The notes under the pieces were generated by a model that worked only from the letters and a program-made list of their open reading frames with translations, did no database searches and had not been told where the DNA came from. A DNA stretch of 64,000 nt from an uncultured Hyphomonadaceae bacterium (GTDB lineage: Bacteria; Pseudomonadota; Alphaproteobacteria; Caulobacterales; Hyphomonadaceae): positions 124,001-188,000 of the forward strand of contig CAJXOF010000005.1 in the NCBI GenBank assembly GCA_913057945.1. Reading direction: 5' to 3'. Positions within the stretch are counted from its first letter, which is position 1; every line of letters starts with the position of its first letter. Both the position numbers and the translations under genes were made by a program. Positions 17,245 through 26,272 of this stretch are shown here, one piece after another.

Positions 17245-18405
17245 TTACCGTGGCAGGCCGAGCACACGCTCGCCTATGATGTTGCGCTGGATCTCGGACG
17301 TACCGGCCGCAATCGTGTTGCTGTAAGACCGCAAATAGGGCCGGATCCAGGGGTCATTCGTATCGGGAAGCTCAAGCGCATCTTCACCGATAACGTCGAG
17401 CGCGATCCGCCTGATGCGCTGTTGCAGCTGGCTGAAGAAAGCCCGCATCAGGGACGCTTCCGAGCCTGGAGGCTGGCCACCGGCCGCGCGGGACGCAATC
17501 GAATAGGTCATCGCGCGAACAGCAGCGGACTCGGCGCGCAATTGCGCAAGCCGGGCGCCGATTTCGTCATGCTCAAGCGCGGACGCGCCAAATCGTTCGC
17601 GCGCCATTTCAACCAGTTTTTCGACCACGACATTATACCGGATCTGCTCGGACATGCTCGCCGTGCCGCGCTCGAAACCAAGGGTCGACATGGCAACTTT
17701 CCAGCCTTCATTCAGCGGGCCGACGACATTGCTCAGAGGAATGCGGACATTGTTGTAGAAGACCTGATTAAAATGATGATGGCCGGGCGCGGTCATGATC
17801 AGGATCGGGCGAAGCTCAATGCCCGGCGTGTTCATGTCGCAAATGACCCAGCTGATCCCCTTGTGTTTGGGAGCAACCGTATCGGTGCGCACAAGCAGTT
17901 CCTGCCAGTCGGCCAGATGCGCCGAACTCGTCCAGATCTTTGAGCCATTGACGACGAGATGGTCGCCATCGACGACCGCGCGGCAACGCAAGCCGCCAAG
18001 ATCGGACCCGTTATTCGGCTCCGAGAAGCCCTGGCACCAGGCCACTTCACCCTTCAAGATGCGAGGAAGGTGATACTGCTTCTGCTCATCAGTGCCCCAT
18101 GTCATGATGGTCGGCGCCGCATGATTGCAACCGACAAACAGGAGCTCCGCATTCGGAGCCCCGGCTCTGGCATATTCCTCATACCAGATCAGCTGGCGGG
18201 TCAGGCCAAGGCCTCGGCCGCCATACTCTTCCGGCCAGGACACACCGGCCCATCCGCCATCATATTGAAGTTTCTGCCAGGCGAGGTCGAATGCCCGCAT
18301 ACCGTCATCGGACGGCGGACGCTCCTCGCGTGGCACATTGTCGTGCAGCCAGTCGCGCGCCTCGGCGCGGAAAGCTTCATCTTCCGGGCTGAAATCCAGG
18401 TTCAT
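17245..18405 (-). CDS. Acyl-CoA dehydrogenase, large (catalytic-type) subunit
   Basis: This 386-residue dehydrogenase has the FAD-binding segment GFSEPNNGSDLGGL, VVNGSKIWTSSAHLADW, and the C-terminal TSEIQRNIIGERVLGLP. The MCAD-type Glu is replaced (AAGT), but a Glu is present at the isovaleryl-type site (LGFERG, E245), exactly the same residue number as in the large subunit encoded at 6474-7691. GGAG precedes the ATG at 18405. The 233-bp gap to the SDR gene at 18639 should hold divergent promoters. The partner small subunit is encoded immediately downstream. Confidence 0.92.
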   Translation of the reverse strand: MNLDFSPEDEAFRAEARDWLHDNVPREERPPSDDGMRAFDLAWQKLQYDGGWAGVSWPEEYGGRGLGLTRQLIWYEEYARAGAPNAELLFVGCNHAAPTIMTWGTDEQKQYHLPRILKGEVAWCQGFSEPNNGSDLGGLRCRAVVDGDHLVVNGSKIWTSSAHLADWQELLVRTDTVAPKHKGISWVICDMNTPGIELRPILIMTAPGHHHFNQVFYNNVRIPLSNVVGPLNEGWKVAMSTLGFERGTASMSEQIRYNVVVEKLVEMARERFGASALEHDEIGARLAQLRAESAAVRAMTYSIASRAAGGQPPGSEASLMRAFFSQLQQRIRRIALDVIGEDALELPDTNDPWIRPYLRSYSNTIAAGTSEIQRNIIGERVLGLPR

Positions 18406-18638
18406 GAGGCTCGTCTCCAAACAGTCGCAAAAATTATCCGCCCAGGCTGGCGGGCCATGAATATTGAAACTGTACCCTGAAGACATGTCACCCGATGCGC
18501 TCATGCGAACTCCGCCATGGCCCATGCCGACTTCCCTTAAAAGATGCCGCATAAACCCACTGACTTTTATTCCCGCCCGTTTCAGACTCGCGACAACTGC
18601 AGCGAATAGCTGCCCGCGAAAAAAATGAGGAACAGGCA

Positions 18639-19514
18639 ATGGGTATTCTGAACGGCAAGGTCGCGATCATAACCGGCGGTGGGGGCGGCCTCGGCCGGGC
18701 CTACGCCCATGCATTCGCGCGTGAAGGCGCAAAGATTGTCGTCAACGATTACGGCGTCGCCTCGGACGGCGGCGCGCCTATTTCCACGTCCGCAGACAAG
18801 GTGGTTGAAGAGATCCGCGCCGCAGGCGGTGAAGCGGTCGCCAATGCCGCCGACGTCGGCACGGTCGAAGGCGGCGCCTCGATTCTTCAATCGGCGATGG
18901 AGGCGTTTGGCGGCGTCGACATCCTCGTCAACAATGCCGGTATCCTGCGCGACCGCACGCTTGCCAAGATGGACGAGAAGGATTGGGACGACGTCATGCA
19001 TGTGCACCTGAAGGGCACGTTCTGCGTCACCCGTCCGGTCTTCACCCAGATGAAGGCACAGGCCAGAGGCGGCGTGATCGTCAACACAAGCTCGACATCG
19101 GGCCTTCAGGGCAAATTCGGACAAGGCAATTACGGCGCAGCCAAGGGCGGCATCTGGGGGTTCTCCAACACGCTCACCCTTGAAGGCGAGCGTTACGGCA
19201 TCCGCGTGTGGACGCTTGCCCCCGCTGCCGATACGCGCCTCACGGCAGCCGTAACCAATGAAGACTACAAGGCCATCTACACGCCGGACAAGGTCGCCGA
19301 AGTCGTGCTCTACATGGTCAGTGACCTGTCAGCGCCGCAGACCGGCAAGACGATTGTGGCGGGCGGCGGCATTGTCCGGGAAGTGAGACTGGAAAATGGC
19401 CCGGGCTACGTCCCTTCGCCAGATTTCTCCGCCCATGATCTCGCAGAGGCTGTCGAGTCCGGCAAGGTCATGCTGCCAGCCCGCCAAGCCAAGAGCCTCA
19501 TGGCAATCGACTGA
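18639..19514 (+). CDS. SDR family 3-hydroxyacyl-CoA dehydrogenase (MFE-2 type)
   Basis: This 291-residue SDR has TGGGGGLGRAYAHAFAREGAKIVVNDYG, abbreviated here by its first part TGGGGGLGRAYAHAF, then LVNNAGILRDRTLAKM and YGAAK. The DYG insert and the RDRTLAKM stretch are characteristic of the dehydrogenase part of peroxisomal multifunctional enzyme 2, which oxidises (R)-3-hydroxyacyl-CoA. It would follow the MaoC hydratase encoded at 2792 in a beta-oxidation spiral. AGGA lies just before the ATG. It is convergent with the SDR gene at 19530, the two stops 16 bp apart. Confidence 0.92.
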   Translation: MGILNGKVAIITGGGGGLGRAYAHAFAREGAKIVVNDYGVASDGGAPISTSADKVVEEIRAAGGEAVANAADVGTVEGGASILQSAMEAFGGVDILVNNAGILRDRTLAKMDEKDWDDVMHVHLKGTFCVTRPVFTQMKAQARGGVIVNTSSTSGLQGKFGQGNYGAAKGGIWGFSNTLTLEGERYGIRVWTLAPAADTRLTAAVTNEDYKAIYTPDKVAEVVLYMVSDLSAPQTGKTIVAGGGIVREVRLENGPGYVPSPDFSAHDLAEAVESGKVMLPARQAKSLMAID

Positions 19515-19529
19515 CCGCGAGGCGAGAGA

Positions 19530-20330
19530 TCAGAAGTCCGTGCCGCCATCAATGTTGATGATCGCACCGGTAAGATAGGCAGCGCGTTCGGAGAGCAGGA
19601 AGGCCATCAGCTCTCCGGCCTCGGATGCCTGCCCCGGACGACCGAGCGCAACCGGCATCTTGAACACGTCATACATCAGGATGCGAGTGGCCTCTTCCCT
19701 CGATACGCCCTGACTAGTCTCGATCTCTGAGATGCGGCCGGCGACCCTGACCGTATCGAAAGCCCCGGGACAGACACAGTTCGCGCGGATTCCGTCCAGC
19801 CCATATGTCTTCGCGACATTCTTGGTCAGATTGATGACGGCCGCCTTCATCGACGCATAGGGAAACAGGAAGCTCTTGGCCGCGCGCGCAGAATAGGCTG
19901 CGGTGGTCACTACCGCCCCGCCCCCGCTCTTGATCATCAGCGGCGCAGTCGCCCGGATGGCGCGGACATGCCCCATCAGGACGTCCTGGAAGTTTGCCTC
20001 CCAGTCATCATCGTCGACGTCTTCGATGGTGCCATTGCGACCGGTCAGGCCCGTGGTGACCAGCAGGCCGCGCGGGGTGCCCATGGTTTCGGCGATCTCG
20101 CCGATAACCGCCTCGATTTCTCCCGGTTTTCCACCATCGGCCACATAGCCCGATGCGGTGACCCCGTAGGTCTCAGCCAGTCCGGCCGCCGCGGCATCAA
20201 TATCGGCGCGTGACCGGCTGACAAGTGCCAGTTTCGCGCCGTCCGCCGCCAGCACCTTGGCGGCTTCAAGCCCCATGCCGCGCGATCCGCCGAATATGAT
20301 GTAGAGCCTGTCTCTGACGCCTAGATCCAT
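19530..20330 (-). CDS. SDR family oxidoreductase
   Basis: This 266-residue SDR has FGGSRGMG for cofactor binding, YASMK as the catalytic Tyr/Lys and INIDGG near the C-terminus. The NNAG motif is replaced by TTGLT. GGAG lies upstream of the ATG. It is the last gene of a four-gene minus-strand operon (amidohydrolase, CoA ligase, zinc alcohol dehydrogenase, SDR), starting 9 bp after the alcohol dehydrogenase stop. A redox step on a ring hydroxyl or ketone is plausible; the substrate is not readable. Confidence 0.9.
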   Translation of the reverse strand: MDLGVRDRLYIIFGGSRGMGLEAAKVLAADGAKLALVSRSRADIDAAAAGLAETYGVTASGYVADGGKPGEIEAVIGEIAETMGTPRGLLVTTGLTGRNGTIEDVDDDDWEANFQDVLMGHVRAIRATAPLMIKSGGGAVVTTAAYSARAAKSFLFPYASMKAAVINLTKNVAKTYGLDGIRANCVCPGAFDTVRVAGRISEIETSQGVSREEATRILMYDVFKMPVALGRPGQASEAGELMAFLLSERAAYLTGAIINIDGGTDF

Positions 20331-20339
20331 GGGCCGCTC

Positions 20340-21434
20340 CTAGTGTTTATGGATAATCGAAATGTGAAGCGCCGGATCGCCCGGCACCTCGCCTGCCAAT
20401 GTCTGGATCGCCCGTTCAACACCTTCGATCGGCACGCTGTGCGTGTGCATCAGGTGGACCGGATAACGCTTTTCCTCAACGAGACGGATGGCTTGCTGAA
20501 CGCCCCAATGGCTGGAGGAGAGCGCCCCGATCATCTCGATCTGCTTCATCAGCAGCTCGTCGATTGGAAACTCCGGCATGTCCTTGTGACCCTTGATGCC
20601 GCCCAGCACGATACGCCCGCCATTGCGCACGGCCTTGATTGCATCGGTGACGGGCTGAAACGCGTTTGGCGTCGTGTCGATGACAAGGTCGACGCCCCGG
20701 CCAGAAGTCAGGTCCGCGATGGCTACAGCGATGTCCGTCTCTTCGGCGATCAACGTATGGGTCGCGCCGAACTGGAGGGCGATCTCCAGTTTGAACGCAT
20801 CGCGCTGCAGGCCCGTGACGATGATCTGCGACGCGCCGGCATCTTTCGCCGCCAGCACGCTCGCCAAGCCGCGCTGTCCGCCGCCAAGGATCAGGACAGT
20901 TTCGCCAACCTGCAACTTGCCGAGGCGGATAACCCAGTCAAAGCCGGCCGCGAACGGGTTGAACAGCAAGGCATCCTCAACCGACAAATCCTCCGCAATA
21001 CGGTAGAGCCGGGTGCGAGGTTCGACTTCCATATAGCTGCCATAGCCGCCCCAGAGACCGGACCGGTCATTCAACGAGCGAAAGCCGTAATAGAAGGCAT
21101 CGACGCATTTGGAGCCGTTCATGCAGGATGGGCAGACCCCGCAAGGGGCCACACCATGCACCGCCACACGGTCACCTTCTGCGACGCCCCAGCGCCGGGC
21201 GCCGTCAGCATCAAGACTGTGGATTCGTCCCAGAATTTCATGACCGGGAATGACCGGAAACGCCCCGATACCGGCCTTGGCCGTGCCGCCCTTGTACTGC
21301 TCGATATCGCTGCCGCACATGCCGCAACCTTCGACCTGCAGGATGGCGCCGCCCGCAGGGGGCGCGTCCGGCACCGCCAGCTCGCGAAAATCGAACGTCC
21401 GGTCGGCAACGAGGACCGCTGCGGTCGCCTTCAT
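20340..21434 (-). CDS. Zinc-dependent alcohol dehydrogenase, MDR superfamily
   Basis: This 364-residue medium-chain dehydrogenase has the catalytic zinc residues in CGMCGSD (C40) and GHE (H65, E66) and the nucleotide motif LGGGQRG. The structural zinc loop CGVCPSCMNGSKC has five residues before the last Cys instead of the usual seven. It should oxidise an alcohol or reduce an aldehyde with NAD(P). The ATG shares one base with the stop of the ligase gene (TGATG), so translation is coupled; a GTG one codon earlier is possible. It lies within the amidohydrolase-ligase operon. Confidence 0.9.
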   Translation of the reverse strand: MKATAAVLVADRTFDFRELAVPDAPPAGGAILQVEGCGMCGSDIEQYKGGTAKAGIGAFPVIPGHEILGRIHSLDADGARRWGVAEGDRVAVHGVAPCGVCPSCMNGSKCVDAFYYGFRSLNDRSGLWGGYGSYMEVEPRTRLYRIAEDLSVEDALLFNPFAAGFDWVIRLGKLQVGETVLILGGGQRGLASVLAAKDAGASQIIVTGLQRDAFKLEIALQFGATHTLIAEETDIAVAIADLTSGRGVDLVIDTTPNAFQPVTDAIKAVRNGGRIVLGGIKGHKDMPEFPIDELLMKQIEMIGALSSSHWGVQQAIRLVEEKRYPVHLMHTHSVPIEGVERAIQTLAGEVPGDPALHISIIHKH

Positions 21435-23053
21435 CACCGTTTCTCGATCTTGAAGCCGGCCTCTTCCCGATCCCAGGTCGCTGCCGTGCAGCCTTCGTCG
21501 CGCAGCACGTATTTCAGCACGCGGCCAACCGGATTGCGCGGCAAGTCAGACCTGAATTCGATGTATCGAGGGACCGCAAAATACGGGACGCGGTCGGCGC
21601 ACCATTGGCAAAGCTCGGCTTCCGACACCGGGTCGGCGTCCTCCCGCATCACAAGCGTCGCCTTCACTTCATCCTCGGCCGTTTCCGAAAACACCGCATG
21701 AATGGCGACGTCCGAGACGGCCTCGTGCTGGCGGAACGTCTTTTCCAGCTCGAAGCTGGAGATATTCTCGCCGCGGCGCCGCAAGTAATCCTTCTTGCGA
21801 TCGACGAAGAAGAAATACCCATCCTCATCGAACATGCCGATATCACCGGTATGCAGCCAGAGGTTCTTCAGGACCTTGAGTGTATCTTCAGGTCGGCCCC
21901 AATAGCCCTCGAACATGATGTGCGGCCGGTTCGGCCGAACGACAATCTCCCCCGCAACACCGGGCGGAAGCTCCTCATCATTCTCGTCAACAATCCTGAC
22001 CTCGAAATCATAATTGCGTTTGCCGGACGATCCGGGCTTGGCATACTCGTCATCGTGCAGGCTGGTGACGACGCAGGCTTCTGTCAGTCCGTAGACATTC
22101 GAGCCGGCCACTTTGACACCGAACCGCGTCTTCCACTTCTCCTGGAGTTCTGCCGAAAAAGGTGAGCCGCGAATGGCGCGGAGCTGTCCGTAGCACCGCT
22201 TGCTCGCTTCGGTGTCAGGATGGTCGGCAATGAAGGACAACATCGAGCCAAGCAGGTTGACCAGCGTCGCGCCGCTGCGCTCAATCTCGTCCCAGAACTT
22301 GCTAACTGAAAAGCGCGGAAAGAGAGAGGCGCGCGCGCCGACCATCGCGGAAGCGAGCACGGTCGAAGCCAAGGCGTTCAGATGGAATAACGGCAAGGGC
22401 GACCAGTTGACGTCATCGCCTGTGCGGTTGCCATTCTCGACTGATTGGCGCGCCAGATTGCAGATGAAATTATGGCTGACGATGCAGCCCTTGGACGGCC
22501 CGGTCGTGCCGCCTGTATAGATCAGCATCGAGACGTCGCTGAATTTGTTCTCGTCAGCGAGCTTCGTATTTGCCCCCATCACATCATCATAACGGCGGAC
22601 GTCCAACTTGTCGGATTGGGGTGTCTCCTCGCCGCGTTGAACGACAACACGAAGGCTCGGCAGTTCGCCCGCAATAAGTTCGATCCGGTCGAGATAGTGC
22701 GGCTCGACAAACACGACCTCGACGCCCGCATCGCCATACTGGTGGCGCAGATACTCGCCCTTATAAGCCGCATTGACCGGGACGAAGATCGCGCCGAGCT
22801 TATTGACCGCGAACCAGATCACGACGGTCTCGACGCAGGTGTCCATCAGCAGGCCGACACGGTCGCCGCGCTTCACACCGAGCGCTTTCAGCCCGTTCGC
22901 CATTCGCGTGGAGGCAGTGTCGATGTCTTCGTAGGTGTAGGTGACACCCGAGAAATCGAGGAAGGTCCGCTGGGCATGATTTTCCACGGCCTCAGCCAGG
23001 ACATTGGTCACGGTTTGGTGAACTGGTTTCACTTTATCGGGTCTGTGCAGCAC
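21434..23053 (-). CDS. Class I adenylate-forming acyl-CoA ligase
   Basis: This 539-residue enzyme has the AMP-binding motif YTGGTTGPSKG (residues 179-189), YGLTEA near 323, HTGDIG and the C-terminal catalytic Lys in NPVGRVLKYVL. It activates a carboxylic acid to its CoA thioester with ATP. This is the likely entry step of the island, feeding the acyl-CoA dehydrogenases. AAGGAA precedes a GTG start at 23053. It is co-transcribed with the alcohol dehydrogenase and SDR genes downstream, and probably with the amidohydrolase gene 139 bp upstream. Confidence 0.93.
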   Translation of the reverse strand: MLHRPDKVKPVHQTVTNVLAEAVENHAQRTFLDFSGVTYTYEDIDTASTRMANGLKALGVKRGDRVGLLMDTCVETVVIWFAVNKLGAIFVPVNAAYKGEYLRHQYGDAGVEVVFVEPHYLDRIELIAGELPSLRVVVQRGEETPQSDKLDVRRYDDVMGANTKLADENKFSDVSMLIYTGGTTGPSKGCIVSHNFICNLARQSVENGNRTGDDVNWSPLPLFHLNALASTVLASAMVGARASLFPRFSVSKFWDEIERSGATLVNLLGSMLSFIADHPDTEASKRCYGQLRAIRGSPFSAELQEKWKTRFGVKVAGSNVYGLTEACVVTSLHDDEYAKPGSSGKRNYDFEVRIVDENDEELPPGVAGEIVVRPNRPHIMFEGYWGRPEDTLKVLKNLWLHTGDIGMFDEDGYFFFVDRKKDYLRRRGENISSFELEKTFRQHEAVSDVAIHAVFSETAEDEVKATLVMREDADPVSEAELCQWCADRVPYFAVPRYIEFRSDLPRNPVGRVLKYVLRDEGCTAATWDREEAGFKIEKR

Positions 23054-23192
23054 TTTGAATTCCTTGGGTCGGATGTCGTTTGTCCAGTCGGGCGGGGTTG
23101 AGGCTCAAACGGGGAGACAAACCCGGGCAAGCTCCGTCGACCGGAGCAAGCTTCGGGAAAGTCGTTGAAGCCGGGCTTCCAAGCGCCCTGGC

Positions 23193-24491
23193 TCAGGTGG
23201 TGGACAGCATCTTCTTCACGTCCCCGGACGTGACAGGTTTGCCCTTCTCAAGCCGAGGGGCCAGTCCGCCCATGCCGACGCGTTCTTCGACATCGACGCC
23301 CTTCTCACGGGCAAGTTCGCGCAAGGCGCCGACCGTGCAGTTCTCGCGCCCGCCCATGCCTTCAAAGGGAGAGAAGGAGAAATCGCGATTGGCGTTGATG
23401 TGCGTGATCTTGTCGATCTCTTCCTTCGGAATGTCCTTGACCGCTTCCCAAAGCATCTCCGGCGCACGCGGCCACTGGGTGTCCGAGTGAGGATAGTCGC
23501 ATTCCCACGTAATGTTATCGATGCCGATTTCATGGCGGTTCTTGAGGCCGAAATCATCCTCGATGAAGCAGGTTATGAAGTGCCGACGGAAGATCTCGGT
23601 CGGGCTGAGACCGCCCATATTCAAGTTCGTCCACTGACCATGCTGGCGCACCGTGCACTCTGCACGTTCGAGGAAATATGGCACCCAGCCAATGCTGCCT
23701 TCAGACAGCGCGATTTTCAGGTTCGGGTGATCTTTCCAGAACGACGCGAAGAGCCAGTCGGCCGCCGAATTCGCAATGGATATTGGCATGGACGTAATCC
23801 ACGCGCTAATGGGCGAGAGGTCCGAAGCGTGGTCTGCCGACGCGCCCGTGCCGATATGAGCGCAGATTACGACGTTGGCTTCTTCGCAAGCTGACCAGAG
23901 CGGCTCCCAGTACGGGTCGTGCAGGCTGGGCAGGCCGATCAGTGCCGGATTGTCGGTAAAGCTGATGGCGTGAACGCCGAGCTTCACCATCCGGTCGAGC
24001 TCTGCAAGAGTCAGTTTGATGTCCCAAAGCGGCAACAGCGCAAGCGGGATGATCCGGTCCGGATAAGGGCCGGCCCAGTCATGCATGTGCCAGTCATTAT
24101 AAGCCTGAATCGTCGCAAGTGCGAGCGCCTTGTCGTCCTGGCGCATGAAGCGAACACCCGAGAAGCCGGGGAATTGCGCAAAGTTCAGCGAGCCAAGGAC
24201 GCCGTTCGCATTCATGTCATCAATGCGGGCGTGAATATCGAAACAGCCCTTGCGGAGATGATCGAACGACATCGGCTCGTAACCGTACTCGGTCTTGGGA
24301 CGTCCAACAACGGCATTGAGGCCAAGCCCGGTGACCTTCTTGTCTTCGATGACCCAGGCCTGCCCGTGGTCGGTATTCACGACGCGCGGGGCGCGGTCCT
24401 TGAACTTCTTGGGCATGTGCCGATCGAACATGTCGGCAGGTTCGCAAACGTGGTCATCCACGCTCACCAAAATCATGTCTTTCATTTCCAT
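23193..24491 (-). CDS. Amidohydrolase family protein (amidohydrolase_2/ACMSD-like)
   Basis: This 432-residue TIM-barrel metal enzyme starts with the metal-binding strand SVDDHV (DDH at 12-14), has a His in CAHIGT mid-protein and ends the barrel with WECDYPHSD. Members of this branch decarboxylate or hydrolyse C-C bonds of ring-cleavage products. Its place upstream of a CoA ligase suggests a role in opening or trimming a ring. GGGAG lies 9 bases before the ATG. Decarboxylase and hydrolase are both possible. Confidence 0.88.
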   Translation of the reverse strand: MEMKDMILVSVDDHVCEPADMFDRHMPKKFKDRAPRVVNTDHGQAWVIEDKKVTGLGLNAVVGRPKTEYGYEPMSFDHLRKGCFDIHARIDDMNANGVLGSLNFAQFPGFSGVRFMRQDDKALALATIQAYNDWHMHDWAGPYPDRIIPLALLPLWDIKLTLAELDRMVKLGVHAISFTDNPALIGLPSLHDPYWEPLWSACEEANVVICAHIGTGASADHASDLSPISAWITSMPISIANSAADWLFASFWKDHPNLKIALSEGSIGWVPYFLERAECTVRQHGQWTNLNMGGLSPTEIFRRHFITCFIEDDFGLKNRHEIGIDNITWECDYPHSDTQWPRAPEMLWEAVKDIPKEEIDKITHINANRDFSFSPFEGMGGRENCTVGALRELAREKGVDVEERVGMGGLAPRLEKGKPVTSGDVKKMLSTT

Positions 24492-24650
24492 CGGCTCTAT
24501 CTCCCTTGGCCTTCATCTCTCGATGCAAGTTTTGTGACGCACCTTCATTTATCATGTTGGCGCGCTCTTGCCCACGCACCGAAATCATTTCGTTGGCATT
24601 TTGCGCGCTGGGGCGATGCTATTCCCCCGCCCGAAATGTCTGGCTTCGCA

Positions 24651-26063
24651 TCAATCTGTCGAAGCATCGCTCAATTCTTGAGCGGCATCGTGAACGGTAT
24701 TCTGAAGGGCGACTGCCTTGCGCAGCGGCTTTGTCGCCAGCACCAGCAACAGGACGCCTGCGCCGCCAACGACGGCAGCCGTCGTGGCGATGCCCTCGCC
24801 GAGATAGGCTTCGCCGCCGTAAACATCAGCGAGAACAGCCACGATGAGCGGCGCGCCGCCAATTGCGAAGAGGCCGACAAAGCAGGTCTGCAGCGCGACC
24901 AGCCGCCCGTGCAGGGCTGACGGCGCGAAGAGTTGCACCGCCGTTACCAGCGGGCCGAAGCTGCTGGCGGTAAACCAGGCGACGGCGTAGAACAGGATGA
25001 ACCACTGTTCGCTCTTCATCAGGAACGCGGCGACGATAAACGGAATACCGATCACTGTTGCGAAACTGAACACACGGTAAGCGGCATCATTGTATCCCTT
25101 CCGGTAATACCGGTCGCAGACATAACCCCAGAAGATATTGCCAACGCCGCCAGCGGCGGACCCGGCAGCGAGTGTCCAGCCGATGCGCTCATGCGACCAG
25201 CCGAAGGTGCGCCCGAGATAGGCCGGGCTCCAGGTAATCAGCGAATAGGCAAGAACCGCAAGGAGCGCGACGGCGAGAACATGCGCCGCAACCAGTCCGG
25301 GATTCTGCATGACAAATCCGGAAAAGCTGACCTCTTTTGCAGCCTTGGCCTTCGCGGCCGCGGCAGCCATCTGCTCGGCCGTCCGCTGCTTGCGTATGCG
25401 GGGCAGGAAGAATGCGAGAAATGCGAGTGCGATACCCGGCAGCCCCGTTGCGATGAACGCGCCTTGCCAGCCCTGGATTACCCCGACGAAGGGCAGATCA
25501 ATCGTACCGAGACGGGTCAGGGCACCAATCAGCATCCCCCCGAAAATCAGGGTCAAGACTGCGCCGATATTCGCGCCGGCATGATAGACACCATTCGCGA
25601 AGGCCAGCCGTTCCCGCGGAAAGGTTGCGGCCAGAAGCGCATAGGCCGCTGGCGGCAGGAAAGCCTCGCCAAGGCCGACCCCGCCCCGCGCGACAAACAA
25701 GGTGGTGAAATCATTCGCCAACCCTGAAAAGGCCGCTGAAAACGACCAGAAGGCGACGGCGAAAAAGAGGACGATCTTGATTTCGAACCGGTCGACGCAC
25801 CAGCCGGCGACAAGCACGCCGGTGATGTACATCGATGAAAATGCGATGCCGTTCAGCACACCGAGCTGGACATCGCTCAAACCCAGATTCGCGCCGATCG
25901 GGTCGACCAGCAGCGAGAACATCTGCTTGTCGGCGAACGACATGAGGTAAAAAACGATGAGAACGCTGATGGTCACGATCGCAACAGCGGAAATCGGTGT
26001 TTTTGACCGCTCCGTGCGTGACCCAGATTGGGTGCTCTTGTCAGGTGCGGCCACTTCAGACAT
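24651..26063 (-). CDS. MFS transporter, spinster-like
   Basis: This 470-residue inner membrane protein has about 12 transmembrane helices, with a charged loop in the middle (RIRKQRTAEQMAAAAAKAKA) between the two halves. SFADKQMFSLLVDPIG at helix 1 matches the same MFS group as the transporter encoded at 9021. The ATG at 26063 has AAAGGA upstream; the frame extends to 26147, but without family-like sequence. Lying between the TonB receptor and amidohydrolase genes, it probably carries the substrate from periplasm to cytoplasm. Confidence 0.92.
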   Translation of the reverse strand: MSEVAAPDKSTQSGSRTERSKTPISAVAIVTISVLIVFYLMSFADKQMFSLLVDPIGANLGLSDVQLGVLNGIAFSSMYITGVLVAGWCVDRFEIKIVLFFAVAFWSFSAAFSGLANDFTTLFVARGGVGLGEAFLPPAAYALLAATFPRERLAFANGVYHAGANIGAVLTLIFGGMLIGALTRLGTIDLPFVGVIQGWQGAFIATGLPGIALAFLAFFLPRIRKQRTAEQMAAAAAKAKAAKEVSFSGFVMQNPGLVAAHVLAVALLAVLAYSLITWSPAYLGRTFGWSHERIGWTLAAGSAAGGVGNIFWGYVCDRYYRKGYNDAAYRVFSFATVIGIPFIVAAFLMKSEQWFILFYAVAWFTASSFGPLVTAVQLFAPSALHGRLVALQTCFVGLFAIGGAPLIVAVLADVYGGEAYLGEGIATTAAVVGGAGVLLLVLATKPLRKAVALQNTVHDAAQELSDASTD

Positions 26064-26272
26064 CGGCGTTTCCTTTCTAGTGTTGAGAATGAACTCACGC
26101 CCTCCCCTGGATCGGGGCTGGCGCTTCGGAAATCTCCGGGATTGCATCAGAGCGCGCGGCGCTCGTGAAGGGACAATCGAGAACGCGCCGACACCAAAAA
26201 GTCATGGATACGACCCAGGTGCCGGCGCGATTTTCTCAGGAATGTTTGGACGGGCACATTACAGTGCCGGCC

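Noticed and set aside
20343..21701. Long plus-strand open frame opposite the alcohol dehydrogenase and ligase genes
   Set aside because: The minus-strand genes have full domain motifs and coupled starts; the opposite frame has no recognisable motif or ribosome binding site.
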